From: CAIODY01 sp046051225 | GTDB lineage: Bacteria; Bacteroidota; Bacteroidia; Chitinophagales; CAIODY01 | Reading direction: 5' to 3' | DNA length: 64,000 nucleotides | NCBI GenBank assembly: GCA_046051225.1 | Contig: JBJOOR010000005.1 | Span: 124,001-188,000 of the forward strand | Part shown: one piece after another, positions 28,501-35,737 of the stretch | How the letters are laid out: each line of letters begins with the position of its first letter | Position numbering within the stretch: the stretch's first letter is position 1 | Made by a program: the position numbers and the translations under genes | Notes under the pieces: generated by a model | What the model saw: only the letters and a program-made list of their open reading frames with translations | What the model was told of the DNA's origin: nothing | Database searches by the model: none

Positions 28501-29846
28501 AAGTAGTAATAAGCCGTAGTGGTGAAATGAAAATTATGAACGGCGATAAAATGTTAATTTCAAACATTTTACCTTATGGTTCTATTTTAAGTATTAAAGA
28601 AGGATCGAAAGTTAAAAAAGGCGACTTGATTTGTAAATGGGATCCGTTTAATGCCGTTATCGTATCTGAATATACAGGTAAAATTAAATTTGATGGTATT
28701 ATAGAAGGTATTACTTTCCGTGAAGAGATGGATGAACAAACAGGCCATGCCGAAAAAGTAATTATTGAAACAAGAGATAAAACTAAAATTCCTACTATTG
28801 TAATTAATGCAAAAGGGCATGATGCTAAAAACTACAATATTCCTGTAGGGGCGCATATAGCTGTTGAAGATGGTGAAGAAATTAAAGCAGGACAGGTAAT
28901 TGTTAAGATTCCACGTTCGATGGGCAAAACAAAAGATATTACAGGTGGTTTACCACGTGTAACCGAATTGTTTGAAGCTCGTAATCCTTCTAACCCTGCC
29001 GTTGTATCTGAAATTGATGGTGTGGTAACTTTAGGTGGTATTAAACGTGGTAATCGTGAAGTATCAATTGAATCTAAAGATGGCGAAATTAAAAAATACA
29101 TGGTTGCATTAACTAAGCACATCTTGGTTCAAGATGGCGACTTTATTAAAGCTTGTTCGCCATTAAGTGATGGTTCAATTGCACCACAAGATATTTTAGC
29201 TATTCAAGGACCTTATGCTGTACAAGCATATATTGTAAACGAAATTCAGGAAGTATATCGTTTGCAAGGTGTAAAAATTAATGATAAACACATTGAAGTT
29301 ATTTGTCGTCAGATGATGCGTAAAGTAATCATCGAAGATTCTGGTCATACTACTTTCTTAGAAGGCGAAGCAGTTGATAGATTAGAATTTATTGAAGAAA
29401 ACGATAAATTGATGGAATTAAAAGTGGTAACCGATGCAGGAGATAGCAAAAATTTAAAAGCTGGTCAGTTGGTTCATATTCGTCAAATACGTGATGAAAA
29501 CTCATCATTGAAACGGAGTGATAAAACACCAGTTCAATACGAAGATGCTGTAGCTGCTACTTCTTCACCATTATTGTTGGGTATTACCCGTGCATCATTA
29601 GGTACTAGAAGTTGGATTTCGGCGGCATCATTCCAAGAAACAACAAAAGTGTTAAGCACTGCATCAATAGCTGCTAAAACCGACTTAATGTTGGGCTTAA
29701 AAGAAAACGTTATTGTGGGTCATTTAATTCCTGCTGGTACTGGTCTTCGTGAATACGAAAACATGGTAGTGGGTTCGCAAGAAGAATATGATAAATTATT
29801 AGCTACCAAGCAAGATGTGTATGTAGCTGCTGTAGAAGAAGAATAA
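25551..29846 (+). CDS. rpoC: DNA-directed RNA polymerase subunit beta-prime
   Basis: 1431 residues, full length for the Bacteroidota subunit. Visible landmarks: the N-terminal zinc ribbon (CFCGKYKRIRYKGIVCDRCG, about 65-85), the catalytic Mg motif NADFDGDQMAVH (about 472-483), the bridge-helix/trigger-loop region near residues 780-960 with GEPGTQLTLRTFHQGG, the second zinc cluster (CEAKQGCCASCYG), and the C-terminal ASFQETTKVLSTASI. It is the catalytic half of RNA polymerase. Unusually, rpoB, rplL and rplJ are not upstream: the preceding 900 bp is a repeat array and the gene before that encodes an unrelated secreted protein. Own promoter at 25515 and own terminator at 29874. Confidence 0.99.
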   Translation: MAIKRDIKPRSNFSKITITLASPDSILEKSHGEVLKPETINYRTYKPERDGLFCERIFGPVKDYECFCGKYKRIRYKGIVCDRCGVEVTEKKVRRERMGHIKLVVPVVHIWYFKSLPNKIGYLLGMSSKKLETIVYYERFVVINPGTKAKDGVARLDLFTEEEYLDILEKLPKENQHLEDTHPDKFVAKMGGEALVQLLSTINLDDLSAELRHQAANETSQQRKAEALKRLTVVEAFRDANLRYENNPSWMCVQYLPVVPPELRPLVPLDGGRFASSDLNDLYRRVIIRNNRLKRLIEIKAPDVILRNEKRMLQEAIDSLFDNSRKSNAVKAEGGRALKSLSDVLKGKQGRFRQNLLGKRVDYSGRSVIVVGPELKLHECGLPKDMAAELFKPFIIRKLLERGIVKTVKSAKKLVDRKEAVVWDILENILKGHPVMLNRAPTLHRLSIQAFQPRLVEGKAIRLHPLVCTAFNADFDGDQMAVHVPLSNAAILEAQLLMLGSHNILNPQNGSPITLPSQDMVLGLYYITKGKKTIGNEIVKGEGRAFYSAEEVIIAHNEGQADLHAWIKVKADVAEGGKLVNKLIETTVGRIIFNQFVPKEAGYVNTLLTKKALRDIIGGIIKATDIPRTAKFLDDIKELGFRMAFRGGLSFNIEDVKVPSIKTALIAKAQAEVDEVWGNYNMGLITNNERYNQVIDIWSRVNMQLTETLIKELASDKQGFNSVYMMLDSGARGSKEQIRQLGAIRGLMQKPRKSGSTGGEVIENPILKNLKEGLSVLEYFISTHGARKGLADTALKTADAGYLTRRLVDVAQDVVINERDCGTLRGIYTTALKENEDIVEPLYDRIVGRTSLHDVYDPISGEKIAEASQEISDALARAIDDSGLEGIEIRSVLTCEAKQGCCASCYGRNLATGRMAEKGDAVGIIAAQSIGEPGTQLTLRTFHQGGAAGNISSESQLLAKFEGTIAFDSVRLVSHINDDGDKQQVVISRSGEMKIMNGDKMLISNILPYGSILSIKEGSKVKKGDLICKWDPFNAVIVSEYTGKIKFDGIIEGITFREEMDEQTGHAEKVIIETRDKTKIPTIVINAKGHDAKNYNIPVGAHIAVEDGEEIKAGQVIVKIPRSMGKTKDITGGLPRVTELFEARNPSNPAVVSEIDGVVTLGGIKRGNREVSIESKDGEIKKYMVALTKHILVQDGDFIKACSPLSDGSIAPQDILAIQGPYAVQAYIVNEIQEVYRLQGVKINDKHIEVICRQMMRKVIIEDSGHTTFLEGEAVDRLEFIEENDKLMELKVVTDAGDSKNLKAGQLVHIRQIRDENSSLKRSDKTPVQYEDAVAATSSPLLLGITRASLGTRSWISAASFQETTKVLSTASIAAKTDLMLGLKENVIVGHLIPAGTGLREYENMVVGSQEEYDKLLATKQDVYVAAVEEE

Positions 29847-29873
29847 TAACTACAAAGTATAAAACATCTATAC

Positions 29874-29907
29874 AAAAGGCTGCATCATTTAATTGATGCA
29901 GCCTTTT
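29874..29907. terminator. rpoC terminator
   Basis: AAAAGGCTGCATCA (29874-29887), a 6-nt loop, then the complement to 29907 and further T. Located 28 bp after the rpoC stop. The stem core matches that of the terminator at 5271. Confidence 0.9.
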
Positions 29908-29935
29908 TTGTATTACAGCAAATAAAACTGCTAAT

Positions 29936-29982
29936 TGCCATTTGCATCCTCGTTGGCTTGGCTCTTTACCTACGCCTAAAAC
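29936..29982. repeat. 47-bp direct repeat, copy 1
   Basis: The 47 bases beginning TGCCATTTGCATCCTCG and ending GCCTAAAAC recur at 30876-30922 with one mismatch (TAC/TAT). Both copies are in the same orientation and flank the 30009-30677 lipoprotein gene. Confidence 0.9.
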
Positions 29983-30008
29983 GACTAGCTGGGGAAGCAT
30001 GACATTGC

Positions 30009-30677
30009 CTAATGTACTAATAAATAATTTTTGTGAATTATTTTACGTGCAGGAATCTTTTTCCTTTTTTCGCCCAATAAATTAAATTCATAAGATAATA
30101 GTGTATAAAATAGGGTATCCTTTTTTAATTTATAACTTAAATAAACATCTTGATCTTGAATAAAAAACAGATTTGAATTATGAAAAGAAATAGAACTACA
30201 AAAACCTTTTATGGTATCAGTGCATATAAAAAATGTTCTTGAATACGAAATTCGCCCATATAAAATCCCTCCTTTAATTGGTTTACCTATTCTAACTACC
30301 CCAATTGAATCCGAATAATACGTATGTAAATACCCCATTGAACTATCAAAATAAGAAATTTTAAGCCAATCCATATTATGAAAATTGTTTTGAAAAATTA
30401 ACTCCACAGAATCAGGATTAATTATTCTAATATGATTTAAAGAATATTGACCAATATTCTGATTAAATTTTTCTGTTTTAATAAAAATCCTTTTCCTGCC
30501 AATTTTATATTTACCAAATCCCCAAAAGTCAATTTTTGATTGTGTGTCTCCCGGCTCATTAAGATTAAATAGAATATTTCCCTTTTCAACTTTCAGGAAT
30601 TTATTTCCTAAATAATAATTTTTATTGGGGAAATGAATACATGAGGTAAAAAAAAGTACAATTAATATTTTTTTCAT
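30009..30677 (-). CDS. Hypothetical lipoprotein between direct repeats
   Basis: 222 residues with a short lipoprotein signal peptide (MKKILIVLFFTSC, Cys13). The mature protein is rich in Phe, Ile, Lys and Tyr and looks beta-stranded; no family recognised. A short imperfect hairpin (CTCGT...AGCCA / TGGCT...ACGAG, 30700-30735) lies in its leader. The gene stands alone between two 47-bp direct repeats (29936 and 30876), which suggests insertion or exchange by recombination. Confidence 0.65.
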   Translation of the reverse strand: MKKILIVLFFTSCIHFPNKNYYLGNKFLKVEKGNILFNLNEPGDTQSKIDFWGFGKYKIGRKRIFIKTEKFNQNIGQYSLNHIRIINPDSVELIFQNNFHNMDWLKISYFDSSMGYLHTYYSDSIGVVRIGKPIKGGILYGRISYSRTFFICTDTIKGFCSSISFHNSNLFFIQDQDVYLSYKLKKDTLFYTLLSYEFNLLGEKRKKIPARKIIHKNYLLVH

Positions 30678-30875
30678 TATACGCTATTTATAAATCCTGC
30701 TCGTTTTTAGCCAAGCCTTGTGTGTGGCTTACGAGTATGTAACTGTTATCCGTAATGTTCGGGATGTTTTTAACAAATAATCTTGTTTCATTGTAATAAT
30801 TGAAACATATTTAATTGCGTAAATGTAAACAATGTTTTTTTATTGTTTCGTCATATACGTTCCGAGCATTTGAGA

Positions 30876-30922
30876 TGCCATTTGCATCCTCGTTGGCTTG
30901 GCTCTTTACCTATGCCTAAAAC
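30876..30922. repeat. 47-bp direct repeat, copy 2
   Basis: Second copy of the repeat at 29936-29982, same orientation, one mismatch in 47 bases. Immediately followed by the palindrome at 30934. Confidence 0.9.
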
Positions 30923-30933
30923 TAGGAGGATAG

Positions 30934-30949
30934 TTCCGAACCTTCGGAA
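30934..30949. repeat. Short palindrome TTCCGAA-CC-TTCGGAA
   Basis: Stem of 7 bp with a 2-nt centre. One of three related palindromes around the 30970-32052 gene (others at 32089 and 32872). It is about 20 bp beyond that gene's stop but lacks a T-tract. Confidence 0.6.
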
Positions 30950-30969
30950 AGCACAAAGATAATTTATAT

Positions 30970-32052
30970 TTACTCCACCACTAATTTAAAACTCCGTTTG
31001 CTACCGTTTACACAACGTACAAAAACAATATAAAGCCCTTTGGTAGTGGGTTGCCATGTATCGTTATAGTTTTCAGCTTGATATACTAATTGCCCTATGC
31101 TGTTATAAATAACCATACTTAATCCTTCATAATTTGCTACTAAAGATTCATTTGTTTTGATAAAAGTGGGCAGGTTATAGCCGCATTCATGATGTACATA
31201 CACGGTTACAGTATCCCATGCATTATATCCGCAGCTATCGGTTAGTTGTACTTTATATTTGGTGGTTTGAGTGGGGCATACTTCTTTAGGGTTTTGTAGT
31301 GTACTACTAAAGCCTTGTGGCTCACTGCTCCATGTTATGGTTTTATAGGTAGTAAATACTTCACTGCTTAGCTGCACACATTCGCCTGCGGCTATTTGCT
31401 GCTTGGTTACATTCAACTTAACATCGCCTATTTTATCATCTATATAAATATCTGATAGGTTATCTACCCAAACACTTCCAACACCTTCGGGGATTAAACA
31501 CCAGCCTTTTAACGCCATATATTGATAATTATCATCGGGTATAAACTCCACCTTATAGCGATGCCATACACTATCTAATATAGGCGATGTCCAAGCTATT
31601 TGTTGATACTTACATAATGAATCGCCTAATAATACTTGAATACTGCCTGGTGCTACAAATTGATTGTTATCATTATAGATTATTGTTGATAAATCAATAA
31701 AAAAAAAATGCTTTTTACCCATTCTTAAAGGACAAGAAATTTGAATTCCTATAATTTGATTTATAGAATCTGAAACAATTGAGGTATCAGCTGAACCAAC
31801 TATGTGGGCACAGTAATCACCATTTGTTTGAATCATTTTATTGGGATGATATTGGCTACTAAATGAAGAATTATTGTTAAATACATAAGGAGTCCCTTGA
31901 CAAACTTTCCAAGTAAAAAACTTATCAGTAAATACATCTACATCCTCAAATGAAGCATCAGGTATTTTAATTTGTGCAAAAAGTAATTTGGGTGCTAATA
32001 GCACCCAAATTATTATGAATAGTTTTGCTATATGTCGTTTAATGAATAACAC
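30970..32052 (-). CDS. T9SS-sorted secreted protein, 360 aa
   Basis: Signal peptide (about 1-26, ending LLFAQ), a lectin-like or carbohydrate-binding-like beta domain (about 28-210, with ASFEDVDVF, FIDLST and VWVDNLSDIYIDD), a PKD-like segment (about 220-285) and a C-terminal sorting domain (about 295-360: LSMVIYNSIGQLVYQ, ending GLYIVFVRCVNGSKRSFKLVVE split as GLYIVFV and SFKLVVE). The start is GTG at 32052; an in-frame TAA lies 15 bases upstream and no ATG precedes the signal peptide. Ligand unknown. It stands alone in a repeat-rich region. Confidence 0.8.
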   Translation of the reverse strand: MLFIKRHIAKLFIIIWVLLAPKLLFAQIKIPDASFEDVDVFTDKFFTWKVCQGTPYVFNNNSSFSSQYHPNKMIQTNGDYCAHIVGSADTSIVSDSINQIIGIQISCPLRMGKKHFFFIDLSTIIYNDNNQFVAPGSIQVLLGDSLCKYQQIAWTSPILDSVWHRYKVEFIPDDNYQYMALKGWCLIPEGVGSVWVDNLSDIYIDDKIGDVKLNVTKQQIAAGECVQLSSEVFTTYKTITWSSEPQGFSSTLQNPKEVCPTQTTKYKVQLTDSCGYNAWDTVTVYVHHECGYNLPTFIKTNESLVANYEGLSMVIYNSIGQLVYQAENYNDTWQPTTKGLYIVFVRCVNGSKRSFKLVVE

Positions 32053-32088
32053 AAATTCGTTTGTTTAACTTATTGATGCCGTGACCGC

Positions 32089-32110
32089 TTGTTCCGATCC
32101 TTAGGAACAA
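32089..32110. repeat. Inverted repeat TTGTTCC / GGAACAA
   Basis: Arms 32089-32095 and 32104-32110 with an 8-nt centre. Its core GTTCCGATCCTTAGGAAC is close to the palindrome at 30934. It lies upstream of the start codon of the 30970-32052 gene, so it could also be an operator. Confidence 0.5.
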
Positions 32111-32166
32111 TATAATTCATATACAAACGTAAGCATTTTTATTAAATGTACCCATTGATTAAAACT

Positions 32167-32747
32167 GATATACACAGTTCCTTTTCGTTGACTACGTAAA
32201 ACGATGTCGATATATGCAGTTCCTTTTCGTTGACTACGTAAAACGATGTCGATATATGCAGTTCCTTTTCGTTGACCACATAAAACGATGTCGATATATG
32301 CAGTTCCTTTTCGTTGACCACGTAAAGCGATGTCGATATACGCAGTTCCTTTTCGTTGACCACGTAAAACGATGTCGATATACGCAGTTCCTTTTCGTTG
32401 ACTACGTAAAACGATGTCGATATACGCAGTTGTTACTTAGCTACCGCATAAAACGATGTCGATATACGCAGTTCCTTTTCGTTGACCATGTAAAACGATG
32501 TCGATATATGTAGTTCCTTTTCGTTGACTACGTAAAACGATGTCGATATATGCAGTTCCTTTTCGTTGACCACATAAAACGATGTCGATATACGCAGTTG
32601 TTACTTAGCTACCGCATAAAACGATGTCGATATATGCAGTTGTTACTTAGCTACCACATAAAACGATGTCGATATATGTAGTTGTTACTTAGCTACCACA
32701 TAAAACGATGTCGATATACGCAGTTGTTACTTAGCTACCACGTAAAA
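32167..32747. repeat. 42-bp tandem repeat array 3, two interleaved unit types (about 14 units)
   Basis: Units start every 42 bp from 32202 to 32706 with no slippage, after a partial first unit. Each has a constant half (CGATGTCGATATAYGCAGTT) and one of two second halves: type A (ccttttcgttgac...) or type B (gttacttagctac...). The order is AAAAAA B AAA BBBB. No unique spacers occur, so it is not a CRISPR. Both strands are open over part of the array only because 42 is a multiple of three. Apart from this array and the flanking palindromes I see nothing else in 32053-33090 except the terminator at 33001. Confidence 0.95.
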
Positions 32748-32871
32748 CGATTTTATTTAATCCAATACTTTTTTATACACTTTATTCGTTGTTTGTAGGT
32801 ATCGTTATTTCTATTTAATTATAAGTATCAATAGCGCCTATTATTCTTGGTAAACAGCAACTATGCTTCAA

Positions 32872-32887
32872 CTCCGAACGTTCGGAG
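32872..32887. repeat. Perfect 16-bp palindrome CTCCGAACGTTCGGAG
   Basis: Fully self-complementary; third member of the palindrome family at 30934 and 32089. Intergenic, between array 3 and purB. Confidence 0.6.
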
Positions 32888-33000
32888 GGCGATGCTAATA
32901 CTGAATATTATATAATGGTTCGAAATGAAAACAATTTATATTGGGGTAATTGGGAAATACAATTGTTGTAAATATAATGGCTATACTTTGCCAAGTTAAT

Positions 33001-33035
33001 AAAAAAAGAGAAACCAAAGAAGTTTCTCTTTTTTT
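33001..33035. terminator. Terminator for purB
   Basis: A7GAGAAAC (33001-33014) and complement (33022-33035) around 7 nt, 56 bp after the purB stop on the minus strand. It resembles the terminator at 12707 in sequence. Confidence 0.85.
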
Positions 33036-33090
33036 TATACCCATGCCCATATATAAGTTTGCTGTAAGATTTTTAAAAACAACAACCTTG

Positions 33091-34434
33091 TTATATTCCT
33101 GCATAATTAAATGGTGAAATATTTTTCAACTCCATTTTAATATCATTGCTTACTTGCAAGCCATCAATAAAAGTATGAATGCTTTGCTGATTAATATGTT
33201 CGGCACCACGAGTTAAAGCTTTTAAAGCTTCATAAGGCGCAGGATAATTTTCTCTTCTCAATACGGTTTGAATGGCTTCGGCCACAATCATCCAATTTTT
33301 TTCGAGATGATTTTCAATTGCTTTTTCATTCAATACTAATTTAGATAAACCTTTTACAATTGAATTGATACTGATTTGAATATGCGCTGCTGGTACGCCT
33401 ACATTTCTTAACACGGTTGAATCTGTTAAATCTCGTTGTAAGCGGCTAATGGGTAATTTTTCGGAAAGATGACCTAATAATGCATTGGCTAATCCTAAAT
33501 TTCCTTCGGCATTTTCAAAATCAATAGGGTTTACTTTATGCGGCATGGCGCTGCTTCCTACCTCATCTTTCTTGGTTTTTTGTTTAAAATATTCCATCGA
33601 AATGTATTGCCAAATATCACGGCAGCAATCAATCATGATAATATTTATTCGGCGCAAATTATCAAACAAGGCAGCTAATGAATCGTAATGCTCAATTTGT
33701 GTGGTGTATTGCATGCGCTTTAACCCAAGATTATTATTCACAAAATCATTTGCAAAATTTTTCCAATCAATGGTTGAATAAGCAATATGATGTGCATTAA
33801 AATTGCCTGTAGCGCCGCCAAACTTAGCCGCCATAGGTATTAGGGGCAATGTTTCTATTTGGTTTTCTAACCGTTCTACAAATACCATTATTTCTTTTCC
33901 CAATTTAGTAGGCGATGCTGGTTGCCCATGTGTATGCGCCAACATGGTAATGTTGCTCCAATCATTGGCATAGGTTTTTAAAATAGTTACTACTTTTTTA
34001 ATTTCGGGTAAATAAATATCGTGCAACCAATTTTTGATAGAAAGCGGAATAGCTGTGTTGTTTATATCTTGCGATGTTAGCCCAAAATGTATAAATTCTT
34101 TGGCTTCATCAATGTTTAATTCAGTCATTTTTTCTTTCAAAAAATATTCAACTGCTTTTACATCATGATTGGTTACACTTTCTAAGTTTTTAATTTTTTC
34201 AGCATCTTGTTCCGAAAGATTTTGGTAGATATTTCGTAATGAAATGAATAAATTTTTATCAAAGTTTTTTAATTGCGGCAATGGCATTTCGCAAAGCGCA
34301 ATAAAATATTCTACCTCAACCAATACCCTGTATTTTATTAAAGCAAATTCAGAAAAATAATTGGCTAAAGGCTCAACACCTTTGCGGTAGCGCCCATCAA
34401 TGGGGCTTATGGCTGTAAGTTGATTTAATTGCAT
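33091..34434 (-). CDS. purB: Adenylosuccinate lyase
   Basis: 447 residues, normal length. The fumarase/aspartase-superfamily signature GSSAMPHKVNP (about 297-307) with the catalytic Ser is intact, along with TSQDINNTA and AHTHGQPASPT (about 170-180) carrying the catalytic His. It performs two steps of purine synthesis: release of fumarate from SAICAR and from adenylosuccinate. It starts at an ATG, has a TATCTTTA -7-like element only five bases before the start (34439-34446), and terminates at 33001. The next gene, thiE, ends 75 bp upstream. Confidence 0.97.
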   Translation of the reverse strand: MQLNQLTAISPIDGRYRKGVEPLANYFSEFALIKYRVLVEVEYFIALCEMPLPQLKNFDKNLFISLRNIYQNLSEQDAEKIKNLESVTNHDVKAVEYFLKEKMTELNIDEAKEFIHFGLTSQDINNTAIPLSIKNWLHDIYLPEIKKVVTILKTYANDWSNITMLAHTHGQPASPTKLGKEIMVFVERLENQIETLPLIPMAAKFGGATGNFNAHHIAYSTIDWKNFANDFVNNNLGLKRMQYTTQIEHYDSLAALFDNLRRINIIMIDCCRDIWQYISMEYFKQKTKKDEVGSSAMPHKVNPIDFENAEGNLGLANALLGHLSEKLPISRLQRDLTDSTVLRNVGVPAAHIQISINSIVKGLSKLVLNEKAIENHLEKNWMIVAEAIQTVLRRENYPAPYEALKALTRGAEHINQQSIHTFIDGLQVSNDIKMELKNISPFNYAGI

Positions 34435-34438
34435 GCGG

Positions 34439-34446
34439 TAAAGATA
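34439..34446 (-). promoter_or_regulatory. Possible -7 element for purB
   Basis: Minus-strand TATCTTTA, one base off TAnnTTTG, only five bases from the ATG at 34434, which would imply a near-leaderless message. Confidence 0.35.
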
Positions 34447-34509
34447 ATAGTTGAAAACAAAATTAGTAGTTGGTTGGGCTATATAGTTTATTAAAATCTA
34501 ACAGATTAA

Positions 34510-35157
34510 TTAAAACCATTCATAGCCAATACAATCTTTTAGTTGATTTATTTTGGAAGGTATATTTTCGGCATTAAATATTTCGGATGAAAGAGCAAAG
34601 CCTTTAACGCCAGCCTGTTTTAAGGGTAAAATATCTGCCATTGAAATACCGCCAATGGCAACCACAGGAAAATTATTTTCGATAAAAAAAGATTCAGAAA
34701 ATACATTTTGATAACCCTGTATTCCAACTATTGGGTTTAAATTATCTTTGGTAGATGTAAAAGCAAATGGTCCAAAACCTGCATAATCGAAACCATCATT
34801 GAATGCTTTTTCTATTTGATTAAAATTATTAGTTGATGTACCTACAATTTTTTCGGCTGTTATTATTTTTTTTGTTTCGATGATTGATGCATCTAGCTGC
34901 CCTGTGTGTACGCCATCAGCTATTAATTTAGGGGCTAAATGAACTCTATCATTAATAATAAAAGTGGCTTGATAATGATGACAAATAGATTTTACTTTGG
35001 CTGCAATCTGCAAAAAATCTTCGTCCTTATTTTTCTTATCTCTATATTGAAGCCAATTAATTCCATTAGAGATAATGGATTCAATGCTATCAAAAAATTG
35101 AGTAGAATTAGTAGGTTGTGGGGTAATAAATTGAAGGGTTGAAATTTTTGTTTGCAT
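34510..35157 (-). CDS. thiE: Thiamine phosphate synthase
   Basis: 215 residues, a TIM-barrel enzyme that joins the thiazole and pyrimidine phosphates in thiamine synthesis. Motifs are in order: WLQYRDKK (about 36-43), INDR (about 68-71), DGVHTGQ (about 81-87), VGTSTNN, AGFGPFAFTSTK and AIGGIS (about 166-171). No other thiamine gene is nearby, so a TenI-type regulator-like role is an alternative. Its ATG overlaps the stop codon of the upstream small T9SS-sorted protein by one base (TAATG), so the two are probably translated together. Confidence 0.88.
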   Translation of the reverse strand: MQTKISTLQFITPQPTNSTQFFDSIESIISNGINWLQYRDKKNKDEDFLQIAAKVKSICHHYQATFIINDRVHLAPKLIADGVHTGQLDASIIETKKIITAEKIVGTSTNNFNQIEKAFNDGFDYAGFGPFAFTSTKDNLNPIVGIQGYQNVFSESFFIENNFPVVAIGGISMADILPLKQAGVKGFALSSEIFNAENIPSKINQLKDCIGYEWF

Positions 35158-35522
35158 TATTGATTTACCTCAAACTTGCTTACAATAGCAATATCTGGTG
35201 TATCTACACGAATAAAATACAAACCTCGTGATAAATTTTGAATGAATAATTGTTTATCAGTTCCTTCAAATATTTGCATTAATACTTCTCTGCCTAATAT
35301 ATCATAAATGGCTACTGTTTTTCTAACATCGCCCAAAGCAGGATCAACAGATACTTTTAAAAAATCTTTTACAATATTAGGGTCTAATTTAATGGGATTA
35401 TTTAATACCAAATCTTTAACTACCGAATGATTGGCAGTTTTATAAATGATGGTAGAATTTTGTGCCGAAACACTGCCTACCACAAACAAACAAGCAATGA
35501 AGAAAGTAAAAATTAATTTCAT
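35157..35522 (-). CDS. Mini T9SS-sorted protein, 121 aa
   Basis: A signal peptide (about 1-20, ending VSAQ) is followed by only about 25 residues and then a sorting-domain-like region (about 47-121: DFLKVSVDPAL, TVAIYDILGREV, NLSRGLYFIRVDTPD, ending FEVNQ). So there is essentially a T9SS targeting module without a passenger. Its stop overlaps the thiE start. Could be a remnant of a larger cargo gene, or a small secreted factor. Bases 35523-35716 upstream are A+T-rich; no clear promoter was identified. Confidence 0.7.
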   Translation of the reverse strand: MKLIFTFFIACLFVVGSVSAQNSTIIYKTANHSVVKDLVLNNPIKLDPNIVKDFLKVSVDPALGDVRKTVAIYDILGREVLMQIFEGTDKQLFIQNLSRGLYFIRVDTPDIAIVSKFEVNQ

Positions 35523-35737
35523 GTTGTAAGGTTTTGATTGGTTAAAATTAAAATTGCTGATGCAATATACATGGTTATAAAAGTAAAACCAAATTTATTT
35601 TTACAACTCATTTAGTTTCTTTAATGATTAATACTATCAAATTACTAATACTTTTACTGATTGTTTTATTCATTTAAAAACTAAATTTTTACAACTGATA
35701 ATTAATCTTAATTTTATTGCTAAATAAAATTGTAGAA

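Noticed and set aside
32142..32513. Open frames on both strands over array 3 (14-residue repeats)
   Set aside because: Same reason: a 42-bp period with no stop in the unit leaves frames open on both strands.
32167..32747. CRISPR array
   Set aside because: Units are contiguous with no unique spacers, and no cas gene is nearby.
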